Shown here: one piece after another, positions 17,512-26,401 of the stretch
How positions within the stretch are numbered: the stretch's first letter is position 1
How the letters are laid out: the number at the start of each line of letters is the position of its first letter
Assembly (NCBI GenBank): GCA_020555865.1
Contig: JAJCJJ010000005.1
Coordinates: 124,001 to 188,000 of the forward strand
From: a bacterium 210917-DFI.7.65
GTDB lineage: Bacteria; Bacillota; Clostridia; Oscillospirales; Oscillospiraceae
Direction: 5' to 3'
Length of the DNA stretch: 64,000 bases
The notes under the pieces: model-generated
The model's input: only the letters and a program-made list of their open reading frames with translations
What the model was told of the DNA's origin: nothing
Databases searched by the model: none
Translations under genes and position numbers: made by a program

Positions 17512-17958
17512 ATGAATCTGTTCAGTATCATCTGGCTGGGGCTGGTTATCCTTCTGGGCTTTTTGGAAGCCCTCACCGTTACGCTGACGTCCATCTGGTT
17601 CGCCGTGGGCGCGCTGGCTGCCATGGCTGTGGCACTGTTCGGCGGGGCGCTTTGGGTGCAGATCCTGGTATTCGCTGTCGTCAGCCTGATCTGCGTTCTG
17701 GCCTTGCGCCCCCTGGCCAAAACGCGTCTGGGCGGGGCAAAAAAGGTCGCCACCAACGCCGACCGCATCATCGGCCAGAAAGCGATGGTCACAGAACCCA
17801 TCGACAATGTAGCCGGCACCGGCGCCGTGTCCATTGGGGGTACGGTGTGGACTGCCCGCAGCGACAGCGCAAAACCGATTGCCGCCGGCAGCGTGGTCCG
17901 CATACTGCGCATCGAAGGCGTCAAGGTATTGGTTGCTCCTGTTTCCGCAGCTTCGTAA
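17512..17958 (+). CDS. NfeD-like membrane protein with OB-fold tail
   Basis: 148 residues: three hydrophobic helices in the first ~70 residues, then an OB-fold-like domain (IIGQKAMVTEPID, GTGAVSIGGTVWTARSD) as in short NfeD proteins. NfeD proteins work with flotillin/stomatin partners, and two SPFH-family genes lie just downstream. The start at 17512 follows AAAAAGGAG; a TATAAT (17466-17471) lies about 40 bp upstream. Heads a four-gene membrane-domain cluster. Confidence 0.85.
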   Translation: MNLFSIIWLGLVILLGFLEALTVTLTSIWFAVGALAAMAVALFGGALWVQILVFAVVSLICVLALRPLAKTRLGGAKKVATNADRIIGQKAMVTEPIDNVAGTGAVSIGGTVWTARSDSAKPIAAGSVVRILRIEGVKVLVAPVSAAS

Positions 17959-18006
17959 CTGTTTCACCATGTATCCCCCCTGCATGAAAGGAAGGTGCTC
18001 CGCAAA

Positions 18007-18552
18007 ATGCTCGATACCATTTATACGATTCTGATTGCAGCCGGCATTGTGCTTCCGCTGCTCAGCCTGCTCTTCGGCGGCGTGGACGCTCTGCTCGGCG
18101 GCGTAGATCTGGATTTGGACGGCGACGGAAACGCCGGGTTCCTCTCTTTTAATTTCAACGCCCTGCTTTTCTCCCTGGTGGTGGTGGGCTGCATCGGCAA
18201 ACTGTGCCTGAGCAGCTTCCACCTGTGGCCAGTGAGTCTGGTCGCAGGACTGATCTGCGGAGCAGCAGCCTATATCCTGATCTGCAAATTTTTAATCCTG
18301 CCGCTCAAGCGCAACAACGCCAAGGCCATGCGTGCTGAAGACGCCCTGTTTCAGCATGTGAACGTAATCGAAACAATTCCCGAAGGCGGCACCGGCCAGG
18401 TGGAGCTGACCGACGCAGCAGGCAGTCGGATTACCTATCTCGCCAAATACCAGTTTGCAGACTTCGAACCCCGCGGCCCCATTCAGGCAGGCACCGTGGT
18501 CAAAGTTCTGGACACCGAAAACAATCTGCTCGTTGTCGGCAGATTATTTTAA
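18007..18552 (+). CDS. Membrane protein with C-terminal OB-like domain (second NfeD-like partner)
   Basis: 181 residues from the ATG at 18007; the GTG at 17995 abuts the ribosome binding site and is unlikely to be used. There are three or four helices with an Asp/Gly-rich loop (GGVDLDLDGDGNAGF) between the first two. The C-terminal beta domain ends GTVVKVLDTENNLLVVGRLF, as in YqiJ/YuaF-type NfeD-like proteins. It sits between NfeD and flotillin genes, which supports a role with the flotillin. The acidic loop resembles a calcium-binding or extracytoplasmic segment, but this is speculative. Confidence 0.7.
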   Translation: MLDTIYTILIAAGIVLPLLSLLFGGVDALLGGVDLDLDGDGNAGFLSFNFNALLFSLVVVGCIGKLCLSSFHLWPVSLVAGLICGAAAYILICKFLILPLKRNNAKAMRAEDALFQHVNVIETIPEGGTGQVELTDAAGSRITYLAKYQFADFEPRGPIQAGTVVKVLDTENNLLVVGRLF

Positions 18553-18600
18553 TCCATTCCCCTACACACCAACCATACCATATCAGAAAAGGAGAACAAT

Positions 18601-20217
18601 ATGATTGAATTGTTGAACGGCCCCGTTATCAAAACGCTTCTCATTCTCATTGTCGCCCTGATCGTGATTGTCTTCGTGGTCCTGAAAACCTGGAAAAAAG
18701 TCCCCAATGATCACGCCGCAGTGATTGTCGGCCTGGGCAAGCCCAAGGTTGTCACGGGCGGCGGCGTGTTCCTGATTCCCCTGCTGCAGCGCATGGACGT
18801 GATCACGCTGGAGACGCTGTCTTTGGATGTGAATATCCAAAACGTCAAAACCTCCCTGGGCGTGCCCATCAACGCCGACGGCTATGTGATCCTGAAGGTC
18901 AAAGCCGATGAAACCAATATTCTCACCGCCATGCAAATGTTTTATTGCAACGATGAGAACCGCACCAAAAACAAGATCGTCGAACAGGTGCAGAGCCTGT
19001 GCGAAGGCAAGCTGCGCGAGATCGTTTCCACCATGACTGTGGAGGAAATTTATGACGACCGCGAGAAATTCAGCGCCAGCGTCACCGAAATTGCCAGCAA
19101 AGCCCTGAGTGAAATCGGTTTGGAACTGAAATCCTTCACCATCAACGACATCACCGACAACGACGACTACATCGTCTCCCTGGGCCGCGCCCAGATTGCC
19201 AAAGTGAAAGCCGAGGCCAGCATTGCTGAAGCCGAAGCCAATAAAACCCAGCAGATCCAAACCGCCGAGGCCCGCAAGCTGGGGGAACAGGCCCGTCTGG
19301 CCGCTGAAACCGCCATCGCCGAGTCGGAAAAGGACAAAGAGCTGAAGCTCCAGGCTTTCCGCAAAGAGCAGGAGACCAAGCGCGCCGAGTCCGACGCAGC
19401 CTATCAGATCCAGGAAAACATCACCTCCAAGGACGTCACCTCCACCGAGATGGACGCCAGCGTGCTGCGCGAGCAGCGCGCCAAAGAAGTGACCGAGGCC
19501 CAGATTCAAGTGCAGATCGCCGCTGAGCAGAAGAACATCGAGCTGGCCCAGAAGCGCGCCGAGCGCAAGGCCGCCGAGCTGCAGGAAACCGTGGTGAAGC
19601 CCGCCGAAGCCGCCCAGCGCGAAACCGAGCTGCGGGCAGAGGCCGCCAAAATTCAGGCCATCAAAGAAGCCCAGGCCGAAGCCGAGGCCAAAAAACTGGA
19701 CGCCGAAGCGGAAGCGGCTATGATCTCCCAGCGCGGCCAGGCCGAAGCCGAAGCCATTGCCGCCCGCGGCCAGGCCGAGGCCGAAGCCATCCGCGCCAAA
19801 GGCCTTGCCGAGGCCGAAGCACTGGAAAAGAAAGCCGAAGCCCTGGCCAAGATGAACGAGGCCGGTAAGCTTCAGATGGTAATGGATATTCTGCCCGCTT
19901 TTGCCCAGGCCATAGCCGAACCTATGAGCAAGATCGGCAACGTTACGGTCATCGGCGGCGGCGAAAGCGGCAGCGGCGTGGATGCCATGACCCGTTCCGC
20001 CGTCAGTTCCCTGAAAGCCGTCACCGAAGCCGTGAAGGATACTGTGGGCTTTGACCTGACGAAGGTAATGGAAGCCCAGACCATCGACGCCAAGACCCGC
20101 CGTGATGTAACACTCAACGGCGGCGGCGCCATCGACGTGCAGCTGAATCAAACTGGTACACCCGCGCCGGTTCCGCCCGCTCCCCCAGCCACCCCGGAAC
20201 CCCCGGCTGCTCAATAA
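18601..20217 (+). CDS. Flotillin-family (SPFH) membrane-domain protein
   Basis: 538 residues. An N-terminal membrane hairpin (residues ~8-30) is followed by an SPFH/band-7 domain to ~200. A long Ala/Glu-rich coiled coil (~200-440) with AEAEA repeats follows, and then a Pro-rich tail (PAPVPPAPPATPEPP). This is the flotillin (YqiK/FloT) plan. Flotillins assemble oligomeric scaffolds on the inner membrane face and organise lipid domains. Preceded by two NfeD-like genes and followed by a second SPFH protein, so all four may build one membrane platform. Ribosome binding site AAAGGAG. Confidence 0.93.
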   Translation: MIELLNGPVIKTLLILIVALIVIVFVVLKTWKKVPNDHAAVIVGLGKPKVVTGGGVFLIPLLQRMDVITLETLSLDVNIQNVKTSLGVPINADGYVILKVKADETNILTAMQMFYCNDENRTKNKIVEQVQSLCEGKLREIVSTMTVEEIYDDREKFSASVTEIASKALSEIGLELKSFTINDITDNDDYIVSLGRAQIAKVKAEASIAEAEANKTQQIQTAEARKLGEQARLAAETAIAESEKDKELKLQAFRKEQETKRAESDAAYQIQENITSKDVTSTEMDASVLREQRAKEVTEAQIQVQIAAEQKNIELAQKRAERKAAELQETVVKPAEAAQRETELRAEAAKIQAIKEAQAEAEAKKLDAEAEAAMISQRGQAEAEAIAARGQAEAEAIRAKGLAEAEALEKKAEALAKMNEAGKLQMVMDILPAFAQAIAEPMSKIGNVTVIGGGESGSGVDAMTRSAVSSLKAVTEAVKDTVGFDLTKVMEAQTIDAKTRRDVTLNGGGAIDVQLNQTGTPAPVPPAPPATPEPPAAQ

Positions 20218-20267
20218 ATACCCCGGCACATTGAGAGATTATCAGAAATTCGAGGAGGAGTTTGCCC

Positions 20268-21179
20268 ATGCCATCCATTGGCGTTATTCTTTTGATCATT
20301 CTGATTCTTGTTGTTCTGGTCGTTTTGGTGCTGAATGTCAAAATCGTGCAGCAGTCCAAAGCCTATGTCATCGAGCGTCTGGGCGCCTACAGCGCCACCT
20401 GGACGGTAGGGATCCACTTTAAAATTCCCGTCATCGAGCGGGTCGCCAAGGTGGTGTCCCTGAAAGAGCAGGTAGTGGATTTCCCTCCCCAACCTGTCAT
20501 CACCAAGGACAACGTGACCATGCAGATCGACACGGTGCTCTATTTCCAAATCACCGATCCCAAATTGTATTCCTACGGGGTGGAATACCCTATGAGCGCC
20601 ATCGAAAACCTGTCCGTCACCACCATGCGCAACATCATCGGCGATATGGACCTGGAACAGACGCTGACCAGCCGCGACAATATCAATTCCCAGATGCGCC
20701 TGCTGCTGGATGAAGCCACCGATCCCTGGGGGATCAAGGTCAACCGCGTGGAGGTAAAAAACATCCAGCCTCCTCCGGACATCCAAAGCGCTATGGAAAA
20801 GCAGATGAAAGCCGAGCGTGAAAAGCGCGAAGCCGTGCTGCGGGCTGAGGGCCAGAAGCAAAGCCAGATCCTGGTAGCCGAAGGTGAAAAGGAAGCGCTG
20901 ATTTTGCAGGCAGACGCCGCAAAACAAGCCGCCATTTTGAAGGCGCAGGGCGAAGCCGAAGCCATTCGCCAGGTGCAGCAGGCCACCGCAGACGCCCTGA
21001 AGATGCTCAACGAGGCCAATCCCAATGAGCAGGTGGTAAAAATCAAGGCCCTGGAAGCATTTGAAGCCGCTGCCGACGGAAAGGCCACGAAGATTATTAT
21101 CCCCAGCGAACTCCAGGGACTGGCCGGCCTGGTGGCCTCGGCGAAAACCGTGTGGGACAGCCGGGAGCCGGAAAACTAA
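20268..21179 (+). CDS. SPFH/stomatin-like protein (QmcA/YbbK family)
   Basis: 303 residues. One N-terminal membrane helix is followed by a band-7 domain and a short coiled coil (AEREKREAVLRAEGQK, then AEGEKEALILQADAAKQAA). It is shorter than flotillin and of the stomatin/QmcA type, which oligomerises at the membrane and often binds proteases such as FtsH. ATG 20268 was chosen because GAGGAGGAG ends seven bases upstream. It follows the flotillin gene by 50 bp and ends at a terminator, so it closes the cluster. Confidence 0.92.
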   Translation: MPSIGVILLIILILVVLVVLVLNVKIVQQSKAYVIERLGAYSATWTVGIHFKIPVIERVAKVVSLKEQVVDFPPQPVITKDNVTMQIDTVLYFQITDPKLYSYGVEYPMSAIENLSVTTMRNIIGDMDLEQTLTSRDNINSQMRLLLDEATDPWGIKVNRVEVKNIQPPPDIQSAMEKQMKAEREKREAVLRAEGQKQSQILVAEGEKEALILQADAAKQAAILKAQGEAEAIRQVQQATADALKMLNEANPNEQVVKIKALEAFEAAADGKATKIIIPSELQGLAGLVASAKTVWDSREPEN

Positions 21180-21195
21180 CCATGCAAAAGGACGC

Positions 21196-21233
21196 AAAAA
21201 TGCAGGTACCCCAAAAGGGATACCTGCATTTTT
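21196..21233 (+). terminator. Terminator of the flotillin cluster
   Basis: A 13-bp stem (21196-21208 with 21221-21233) whose right arm ends in TTTTT. Confidence 0.88.
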
Positions 21234-21287
21234 CAGAATTCCTTTCCAAACCGTCCGCAGAACGGTTTTCTCCGGAGCGGTATCCTC

Positions 21288-21315
21288 TTGTCCTTTTTGC
21301 TGCAGCTGCTATAAT
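21288..21315 (+). promoter_or_regulatory. Promoter of the nitroreductase gene
   Basis: TTGTCC (21288-21293) and TATAAT (21310-21315) are separated by 16 bp. Confidence 0.6.
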
Positions 21316-21372
21316 AATAACAAAAGAACAAACGCAGAATCAAACTCTCAAATGATGAAAGGATGGACTACT

Positions 21373-21885
21373 ATGGAATTTCTGGATTTGGCCAAGCGGC
21401 GCGCATCGGTGCGCGCCTATCAAAAACGGAGCGTGGAACGCGCTGTGCTGGAACAGGTTCTGGAAGCCGGACGCATCGCGCCCACGGCCTGCAACCGCCA
21501 GCCGGTGCATCTGCTGGTGGCCCACACCCCTGAGTCTGTGGCCAAAGTGTGCAGCGCCGCCAATCTGTACGGCGCCACAGCAGCCATTGTAGTGTGCGCT
21601 GCGCGCGCTCAAGCCTGGGTACGCTCGTACGACGGCTTCAATGCTGCCGAAACCGATGCAGCCATCGTCACCGACCATATGATGCTGCAGGCGGAAGCCC
21701 TGGGCCTGGGTTCTGTTTGGCTCTGTTATTTCGACCCGGATAAGCTGCGCCGGGAACTGCAGATCCCCGATGAACTGGAACCGGTGAATATTTTAGCTCT
21801 GGGTTATTCGGCACAGGAAGCTGCCGATCCGGAACGCCACAAAAATCTCCGCGTACCGCTGGAGCAGCTGGCCGAATTTATCTGA
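21373..21885 (+). CDS. Nitroreductase-family FMN oxidoreductase
   Basis: 170 residues, in the range of short clostridial nitroreductases. The FMN-binding N-terminal RRASVRAYQ, PTACNRQP and the later LQAEALGLGSVWLCYFD are family hallmarks. It would reduce nitro or quinone compounds with NAD(P)H in the cytosol; the substrate is unknown. It starts at ATG 21373 (AAAGGA upstream). The DUF4125 gene follows 40 bp later and may be co-transcribed. Confidence 0.88.
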   Translation: MEFLDLAKRRASVRAYQKRSVERAVLEQVLEAGRIAPTACNRQPVHLLVAHTPESVAKVCSAANLYGATAAIVVCAARAQAWVRSYDGFNAAETDAAIVTDHMMLQAEALGLGSVWLCYFDPDKLRRELQIPDELEPVNILALGYSAQEAADPERHKNLRVPLEQLAEFI

Positions 21886-21925
21886 GCGCCGCGCAGGACA
21901 ATAAAGCAGCAAAGGAGTGCATATT

Positions 21926-22531
21926 GTGGAAGCGATAATCCAGAAAATCGTGACGCGGGAATATGATATGATGATTCGCATCAACAATATCGGTGGTCCG
22001 GCAAGCTGCCAAAGCCAGACGGACGCCTTTTCCCTCATGCGTACCAGCCAGTTTCAGGTCTGGACGAACGTCATGCTCGAAAGTTATCTCGGCGACCTGA
22101 TCGACGCGGAAGCGTCCGGCCGCAATCTGCTGTTCGAAAAATATGCCTGGATGATGGAGCACAGTCTTCCGGACGCCTTTGCCCAGGTGCGCCATGCGCT
22201 GCCTGTGCTCCCACCGGAGCAATTGGCAGAAGTAGAGGAATGCGTGGCCATGGAAGCTGTCTGGGCCGAAGAATGCGCACGGCGTTATCCCGCCCTGGCC
22301 CGCCACGGCCGCCCGCTGCGCACCGTTCAAGACACACCGGAACAAACCTCTATGGAAACCTACAATCGGGGCGAATTACGTACTTATTCCCGCCGCACTT
22401 TGACCCTTTACCACGATTTTCTTTACACCTGCCGTGCGCGGGGACAAAACCTGGCCATGGAAGTGCGCACGCATCAGCTTCGCGCCCAGGGCTTTGCATC
22501 CCTGGAAGCCGCAGAAGCAGCATTGTCCTGA
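21926..22531 (+). CDS. DUF4125 family protein (copy 1)
   Basis: 201 residues from GTG 21926, eight bases after AAAGGAG. No membrane segment or signal. The C-terminal half has the pattern NLLFEKYAWMME, then RRYPALARHGRPLRT, then TSMETYNRGELRTYS. The same pattern appears in a second gene at the right edge, so the window carries two paralogs. The family is known to me only as DUF4125, function unknown. Confidence 0.85.
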   Translation: MEAIIQKIVTREYDMMIRINNIGGPASCQSQTDAFSLMRTSQFQVWTNVMLESYLGDLIDAEASGRNLLFEKYAWMMEHSLPDAFAQVRHALPVLPPEQLAEVEECVAMEAVWAEECARRYPALARHGRPLRTVQDTPEQTSMETYNRGELRTYSRRTLTLYHDFLYTCRARGQNLAMEVRTHQLRAQGFASLEAAEAALS

Positions 22532-22548
22532 CACCATTCCAAATGCAC

Positions 22549-22601
22549 AAAAAGCGCCTGTGCGCCGCAGAAGTTCCTGCAGCGCACAGGCGCCGTTTTC
22601 T
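22549..22601. terminator. Bidirectional terminator
   Basis: A perfect 12-bp stem (22554-22565 with 22582-22593) with AAAAA on the left and TTTTCTT on the right, between convergent genes. Confidence 0.9.
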
Positions 22602-22607
22602 TCCCCT

Positions 22608-23807
22608 TCAGGATTGCTTTTCCTCCTGCACCGCAGCGGAAGAGGAACTGCTCACCTGGAAATCCGATGTATGCATGGCGCTGTCGCGCTGCATCATACT
22701 GTTCATTACATCAATATCACTTTGAATGTCCATTGCCTCGGCAGCATAGAGCGCATCCAGCTGGCGCTCAAAGCCCCGCACAATGTTGTCCATGGTGTCC
22801 TCAATCTTTTCCTTGGCCATGTGCAGATTTTCCCCCTCGATGCCCGCAGCTTCGAACTCGGCATAAGAATCCAGCAGCTTCTGCGTCGTGGGCAGATAAT
22901 ATTCCAGGAACGTACGCACCTGGGACGCCTTTTTCCCGTCTTTTTCAATGGCCCGGAAAATCTGGGCGGTAACTTCCTCCAGCCGGTCGATTTTAGCCGA
23001 AAGCGCCGCATCGGCAATGCGGTCATTGGCCCGGCGGATCGAACGCAGCACGCCGGCATATCCTTCCTCCGCTTCTTTCGGCGTAGCGGCCTCCGCGCGC
23101 TTCCGGGCCGCTGCTTCCTCCGCAGCCGTACGGCTGCGGAAAAAATAACCCAGGCTCAAATCAAGATACGCTGTGGGTCCAAAATATCCCTGTCCGATCA
23201 TATGATCCAGATCTTCTTCCACCCGTTTTTGTGAAAAGCCCGTAATGCCTGAAAGCTGGACAAAAGAAATGGACTGCACGCTGGCCATGGCCGCCAGATA
23301 CCTGGCATAACGCCTGGCCGCCTTATCCATGGCAATCCCCTTGCCAAGCATCAGCACACCCGCCCCAAAAAGGGACAACACAGCCAGCAGTCCAGGCAGG
23401 GCTTGCCAAAAGATCTGTGCGCCAATCATAGCGGATAAAACCGCTGATGTCGAGAGAAGCCCCACAAAGGCCAGCACCCCGCCTCCCAGTTTCAATGCCC
23501 AGCGGGTCCCTTTCTTTGCCGAGGGTGTACTGCGCATCGGCTGAGCCGCCCGCGCGGTTCCCGCCATCCCCTGCTGCGCAGGCGCAGACCATCCCGGCGG
23601 CACACCAGCTCCGCGGGCTGCTGCACTTTGCTGCGCCGCTTTCTTTTTATCGCCGGACAATTTTCGGATCAACAGAAACAGCCCCAGCGGCCAGAACACC
23701 ACAAAACAGAAGAAAATCAGCAGCCAGGAAAGAATCTCGCTTTCCGTCTGCTTTTTCCCACTTGGGGCATCGTCCGGCGTGTTGTGTCCGTAGTCATAGC
23801 TGCTCAC
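22608..23807 (-). CDS. XpaC-like (5-bromo-4-chloroindolyl phosphate hydrolysis) family membrane protein
   Basis: 399 residues. One N-terminal helix pair (LLIFFCFVVFWPLGLFLLI) is followed by an Ala/Gln/Pro-rich cytoplasmic linker, a second helix pair (~residues 125-180) and a long soluble helical domain with FLEYYLPTTQKLLDSYAE, characteristic of the XpaC family. Biochemical function is uncertain. XpaC genes often neighbour telA-type toxic-anion resistance genes, but none is seen here. It starts at GTG 23807, overlapping the DUF896 stop (GTGA) with GGAGGA upstream, so it is coupled to that gene. Confidence 0.75.
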   Translation of the reverse strand: MSSYDYGHNTPDDAPSGKKQTESEILSWLLIFFCFVVFWPLGLFLLIRKLSGDKKKAAQQSAAARGAGVPPGWSAPAQQGMAGTARAAQPMRSTPSAKKGTRWALKLGGGVLAFVGLLSTSAVLSAMIGAQIFWQALPGLLAVLSLFGAGVLMLGKGIAMDKAARRYARYLAAMASVQSISFVQLSGITGFSQKRVEEDLDHMIGQGYFGPTAYLDLSLGYFFRSRTAAEEAAARKRAEAATPKEAEEGYAGVLRSIRRANDRIADAALSAKIDRLEEVTAQIFRAIEKDGKKASQVRTFLEYYLPTTQKLLDSYAEFEAAGIEGENLHMAKEKIEDTMDNIVRGFERQLDALYAAEAMDIQSDIDVMNSMMQRDSAMHTSDFQVSSSSSAAVQEEKQS

Positions 23808-24028
23808 TGCTTTGGTCCTCCTTTTTTCCGCTGCAATTTCTGCTTGTTGCCCTGCTCGTCCACAATATAGGTATGATCCAGCTGGGCACACAAATTCATC
23901 CGCACCGCCGCCACATACTCCTGGCGCAGCAGCGTGCGCTCTTTGATTTCTTCCTCTGTCAGCCCTTCGGGCGACTTTGCCTTCCGGCTCAACTCATTAA
24001 TGCGCCGGATCTTTGCTTCATCGATCAT
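23804..24028 (-). CDS. DUF896 family small protein
   Basis: 74 residues, the usual size for DUF896 (B. subtilis YnzC/YneA-region type). The family core IDEAKIRRINELSRKAK and LTEEEIKERTLLRQEYV is complete, with a basic tail. Probably cytosolic and nucleic-acid-associated, but the role is unknown. ATG 24028 follows GAGGAC. It lies between the S4-domain gene and the XpaC-like gene and overlaps the latter by four bases. Confidence 0.88.
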   Translation of the reverse strand: MIDEAKIRRINELSRKAKSPEGLTEEEIKERTLLRQEYVAAVRMNLCAQLDHTYIVDEQGNKQKLQRKKGGPKQ

Positions 24029-24077
24029 TGCTGTCCTCGTTTCCCGCCGCGCCGTCGGAAACGGCGCACCGCACACT

Positions 24078-24878
24078 TTACTGATATCGCTCCAGGCAAA
24101 TGGTAACACGGCCCTTTTTGCTCAAGCCGCCCACTTCGCGCAGCCTGCACTTTCCAAAGCCCCGGGCGCTGAACGTATCCCCCTGGGCACACAGGCGGTC
24201 TACCTTTTCACAAACGCGCCAATTGACTTCCACTTTGCCGGCACGGATCAGGTCCGCCGCCCGGCTGCGGCTGATGCCGAACGCAGAAGACACCACGCTG
24301 TCCAGCCGCAGTGTGGCCACAGTGTCCCGAATCTCCGTCCGTCGCTTTTCCGGCAGATGCAGATGGGAAAGGGGCACCGGCGCAGTCTTCAGCGAAACGC
24401 GCCCGGCGCTGGTATAATTCTGCAGCACAAAAGGCGCGATCTCCCGCAGAAGCAAAATATCGCAGGCGTCCTGGCCCGGCAGGATGTCGCCCACCATCTC
24501 CCGCCGAATGCCCAGGCCCATGAGGCTGCCGAGAAAATCCCGGTGGGTCGGGCGTTCTCCGGCACGGAAGCTGCAGCGCACGGCACAGACCGGGTACTCC
24601 TCATCCTCCCGAAACGCTTCAAAGGAAAGATAGTCCGGCAAAAAGAGGGCGCAGCGGCGCTCGGCATCCTCATAGCCGCCATCCAGCACAGCTTCACCCT
24701 CTGCGCCCATTCGCCGCAGGGCCTCTTCGGCCAGCGCCTGTTCCTGAGGCGTCAAAAAACGGGTGACGGCCGGGATGTTGCGGCTGCGGCAGCGCGCCCA
24801 TTGGTCGAGGACCCGGCTCAACGCCAAGCGTTCGTCCCCGTTCTCCGTCAAAGCACGCAAAAGCTGCCCTTTTTCCAT
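24078..24878 (-). CDS. ylmH: YlmH-like RNA-binding S4-domain protein
   Basis: 266 residues. The C-terminal S4 domain (residues ~185-245: RLDSVVSSAFGISRSRAADLI, GKVEVNWRVCEKVD) follows an N-terminal domain with the YlmH motif FLGSLMGLGIRREMVGDIL. YlmH binds RNA and in Bacillus has been linked to ribosome rescue and cell division. The divisome neighbours common in other Firmicutes (sepF, divIVA) are absent here. The start at 24878 follows GGGGGG, with a second ATG eight codons upstream as an alternative. Confidence 0.9.
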   Translation of the reverse strand: MEKGQLLRALTENGDERLALSRVLDQWARCRSRNIPAVTRFLTPQEQALAEEALRRMGAEGEAVLDGGYEDAERRCALFLPDYLSFEAFREDEEYPVCAVRCSFRAGERPTHRDFLGSLMGLGIRREMVGDILPGQDACDILLLREIAPFVLQNYTSAGRVSLKTAPVPLSHLHLPEKRRTEIRDTVATLRLDSVVSSAFGISRSRAADLIRAGKVEVNWRVCEKVDRLCAQGDTFSARGFGKCRLREVGGLSKKGRVTICLERYQ

Positions 24879-24960
24879 AGCTTTTTCGCCCCCCATTTCC
24901 ACCGGCTGCGGCGTATTCTGGTACTATGATAGCACACTTTCTGTATGCAAACAACAAGAA

Positions 24961-24982
24961 ATCCCGCCCAGCCGGGCGGGAT
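24961..24982 (-). terminator. Terminator of the zinc-ribbon/Ig-like gene
   Basis: A 9-bp stem, ATCCCGCCC with GGGCGGGAT, around AGCC, with a T-rich tail on the minus strand. Confidence 0.8.
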
Positions 24983-24997
24983 TTTCAAAAGATTTTT

Positions 24998-26128
24998 TTA
25001 ATTTTTCACGCGCACAATACAGGTTGCCTTTTGGCCGTCCCAGGAAGCGGTGACGGTGGTGGTGCCGGATTTCACACCAGTGACTTTCCCGCTGCCGTTC
25101 ACCGTGGCCACCGAACTGTCGGCCACCGACCAGGTGACCGCTGTGGTGATGCCCTGCACCTTCAGCGTATAATTTTCACCCACTTTTAACGTGAAATCCT
25201 CACTGCTGAGCTTGCCGGAGGCAGCGCCGCCCGACGAAGACGCAGCGTTCTTTCCATCGCTCTTGACACGCACGATGCAGACCGCACGCGCGCTGCCGCG
25301 CTGCACGGTGATTTCTGTGGTACCCTTTTTCAAACCCGTAACCACGCCGGAGGCGCTGACGGAGGCAATGGATGGATCCTTGCTGGTATATGTAGCCGTA
25401 CCGCTGCCGCTGCGGACAGACAGCGTAAAGCTCTCGTCGCCGGAAAGGGACACATCCTCATGCGACAGCGTCAGCGGACCGGCGGCGGTTGTGTCATCTT
25501 CCGGCTGTGTAGTGTCGTCCGGCGCATTGGTATCATCGTCCTGCGTATCGTCGGGATTGTCCTCCACAGTAGGCTCCGTACCGGCATTGGGATCTGTCAG
25601 ATCGCTCTGATCCGGCTGATCCGGATCCTCCGGCGCGTTGTCGCTGTTCATGGACGATGACGGCGCCGGATCCACCGGATCATGGTTGACCAGCGAACCG
25701 ATGACGCCGCGGCCCAGATAAAGCAGGCAGGCAATGATAATGGCGATCAGAATCACCATGACAACCTTAAACCAGGGGCTGCCCCGGTCGTCATCCTCAT
25801 AATAATCGCCGTAGTCTTCATACTCGTCGTAGCCATCGTCCTCGTACTCTTCTTCCCGGCGGCTGCGGCGGCGGGGAATGTATTCCTCCTCGCTGTCATA
25901 GTCCTCCCGGCGGGCACGCCGGCCTTCATAGGCCGGCCCCTCCTCCCCGCCGTACAGCGGACGGGGCGTATCCTCTTCATAGGTTCGGCGCGCTAGGCGG
26001 CGGCCGCCGCCTTCATTGCGCTTGGGCTGTCTGGCCTGGCGGGGATTGGCTTCCTCCTCGCAAAACGGGCAGCGTTTATAAGTGTCTGCATATTTTTCGC
26101 CACAAACAGGGCACTTTTTCAATCCCAT
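24998..26128 (-). CDS. Zinc-ribbon membrane protein with two Ig-like (BIG2) domains
   Basis: 376 residues. Residues 1-25 form a zinc ribbon (CPVCGEKY...CPFCEEE). Then comes a highly charged Arg/Glu/Asp/Tyr-rich stretch, one membrane helix (~120-145) and an Asp/Pro/Thr-rich linker outside. Two BIG2-type Ig-like domains at the end each carry GxVTGxKxGTTxxT and a CIVRVK terminus. The topology implies a cytoplasmic zinc ribbon and extracellular Ig domains, perhaps binding cell-wall or surface glycans. ATG 26128 has GAGGAGAGG nine bases upstream. An ATG at 26137 directly abuts it. No operon partner. Confidence 0.78.
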   Translation of the reverse strand: MGLKKCPVCGEKYADTYKRCPFCEEEANPRQARQPKRNEGGGRRLARRTYEEDTPRPLYGGEEGPAYEGRRARREDYDSEEEYIPRRRSRREEEYEDDGYDEYEDYGDYYEDDDRGSPWFKVVMVILIAIIIACLLYLGRGVIGSLVNHDPVDPAPSSSMNSDNAPEDPDQPDQSDLTDPNAGTEPTVEDNPDDTQDDDTNAPDDTTQPEDDTTAAGPLTLSHEDVSLSGDESFTLSVRSGSGTATYTSKDPSIASVSASGVVTGLKKGTTEITVQRGSARAVCIVRVKSDGKNAASSSGGAASGKLSSEDFTLKVGENYTLKVQGITTAVTWSVADSSVATVNGSGKVTGVKSGTTTVTASWDGQKATCIVRVKN

Positions 26129-26304
26129 GGCGGACATCCTCTCCTCTTGATCTCTCGCAGCCTCAGCTGCGCCTTTCTTGCTGTTGCGCTATCTACATCA
26201 TACTGACTTTCCGGCACACCGTCAAGTACGGCGGCCGACTTTTTCCGATAAAACGCGACTTGGAGCCTAAAGGCTCCCTGCATCATTTTTGCATCGCCGC
26301 TCCC

Positions 26305-26333
26305 TTGCACTGCCGTACTTTTTTGGATATACT
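26305..26333 (+). promoter_or_regulatory. Promoter of pyk
   Basis: TTGCAC (26305-26310) and TATACT (26328-26333) are 17 bp apart. A GGAGCC-TAAA-GGCTCC repeat (26262-26277) lies upstream. Confidence 0.7.
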
Positions 26334-26401
26334 AACAATGGCAACAAAAGAGCGCAAAGACGCCCTGCCATCCCCGTTTCCCGAAAGGAGGACATCAACG
26401 C

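Noticed and set aside
18583..20229. Glycine/leucine/phenylalanine-rich frame opposite the flotillin
   Set aside because: The repetitive composition is the reverse reading of the Ala/Glu coiled-coil codons.
25191..25996. Val/Ser- and Ile/Val-rich plus-strand frames opposite the Ig-domain protein
   Set aside because: Complement of Asp/Glu-rich coding sequence; no start signals.
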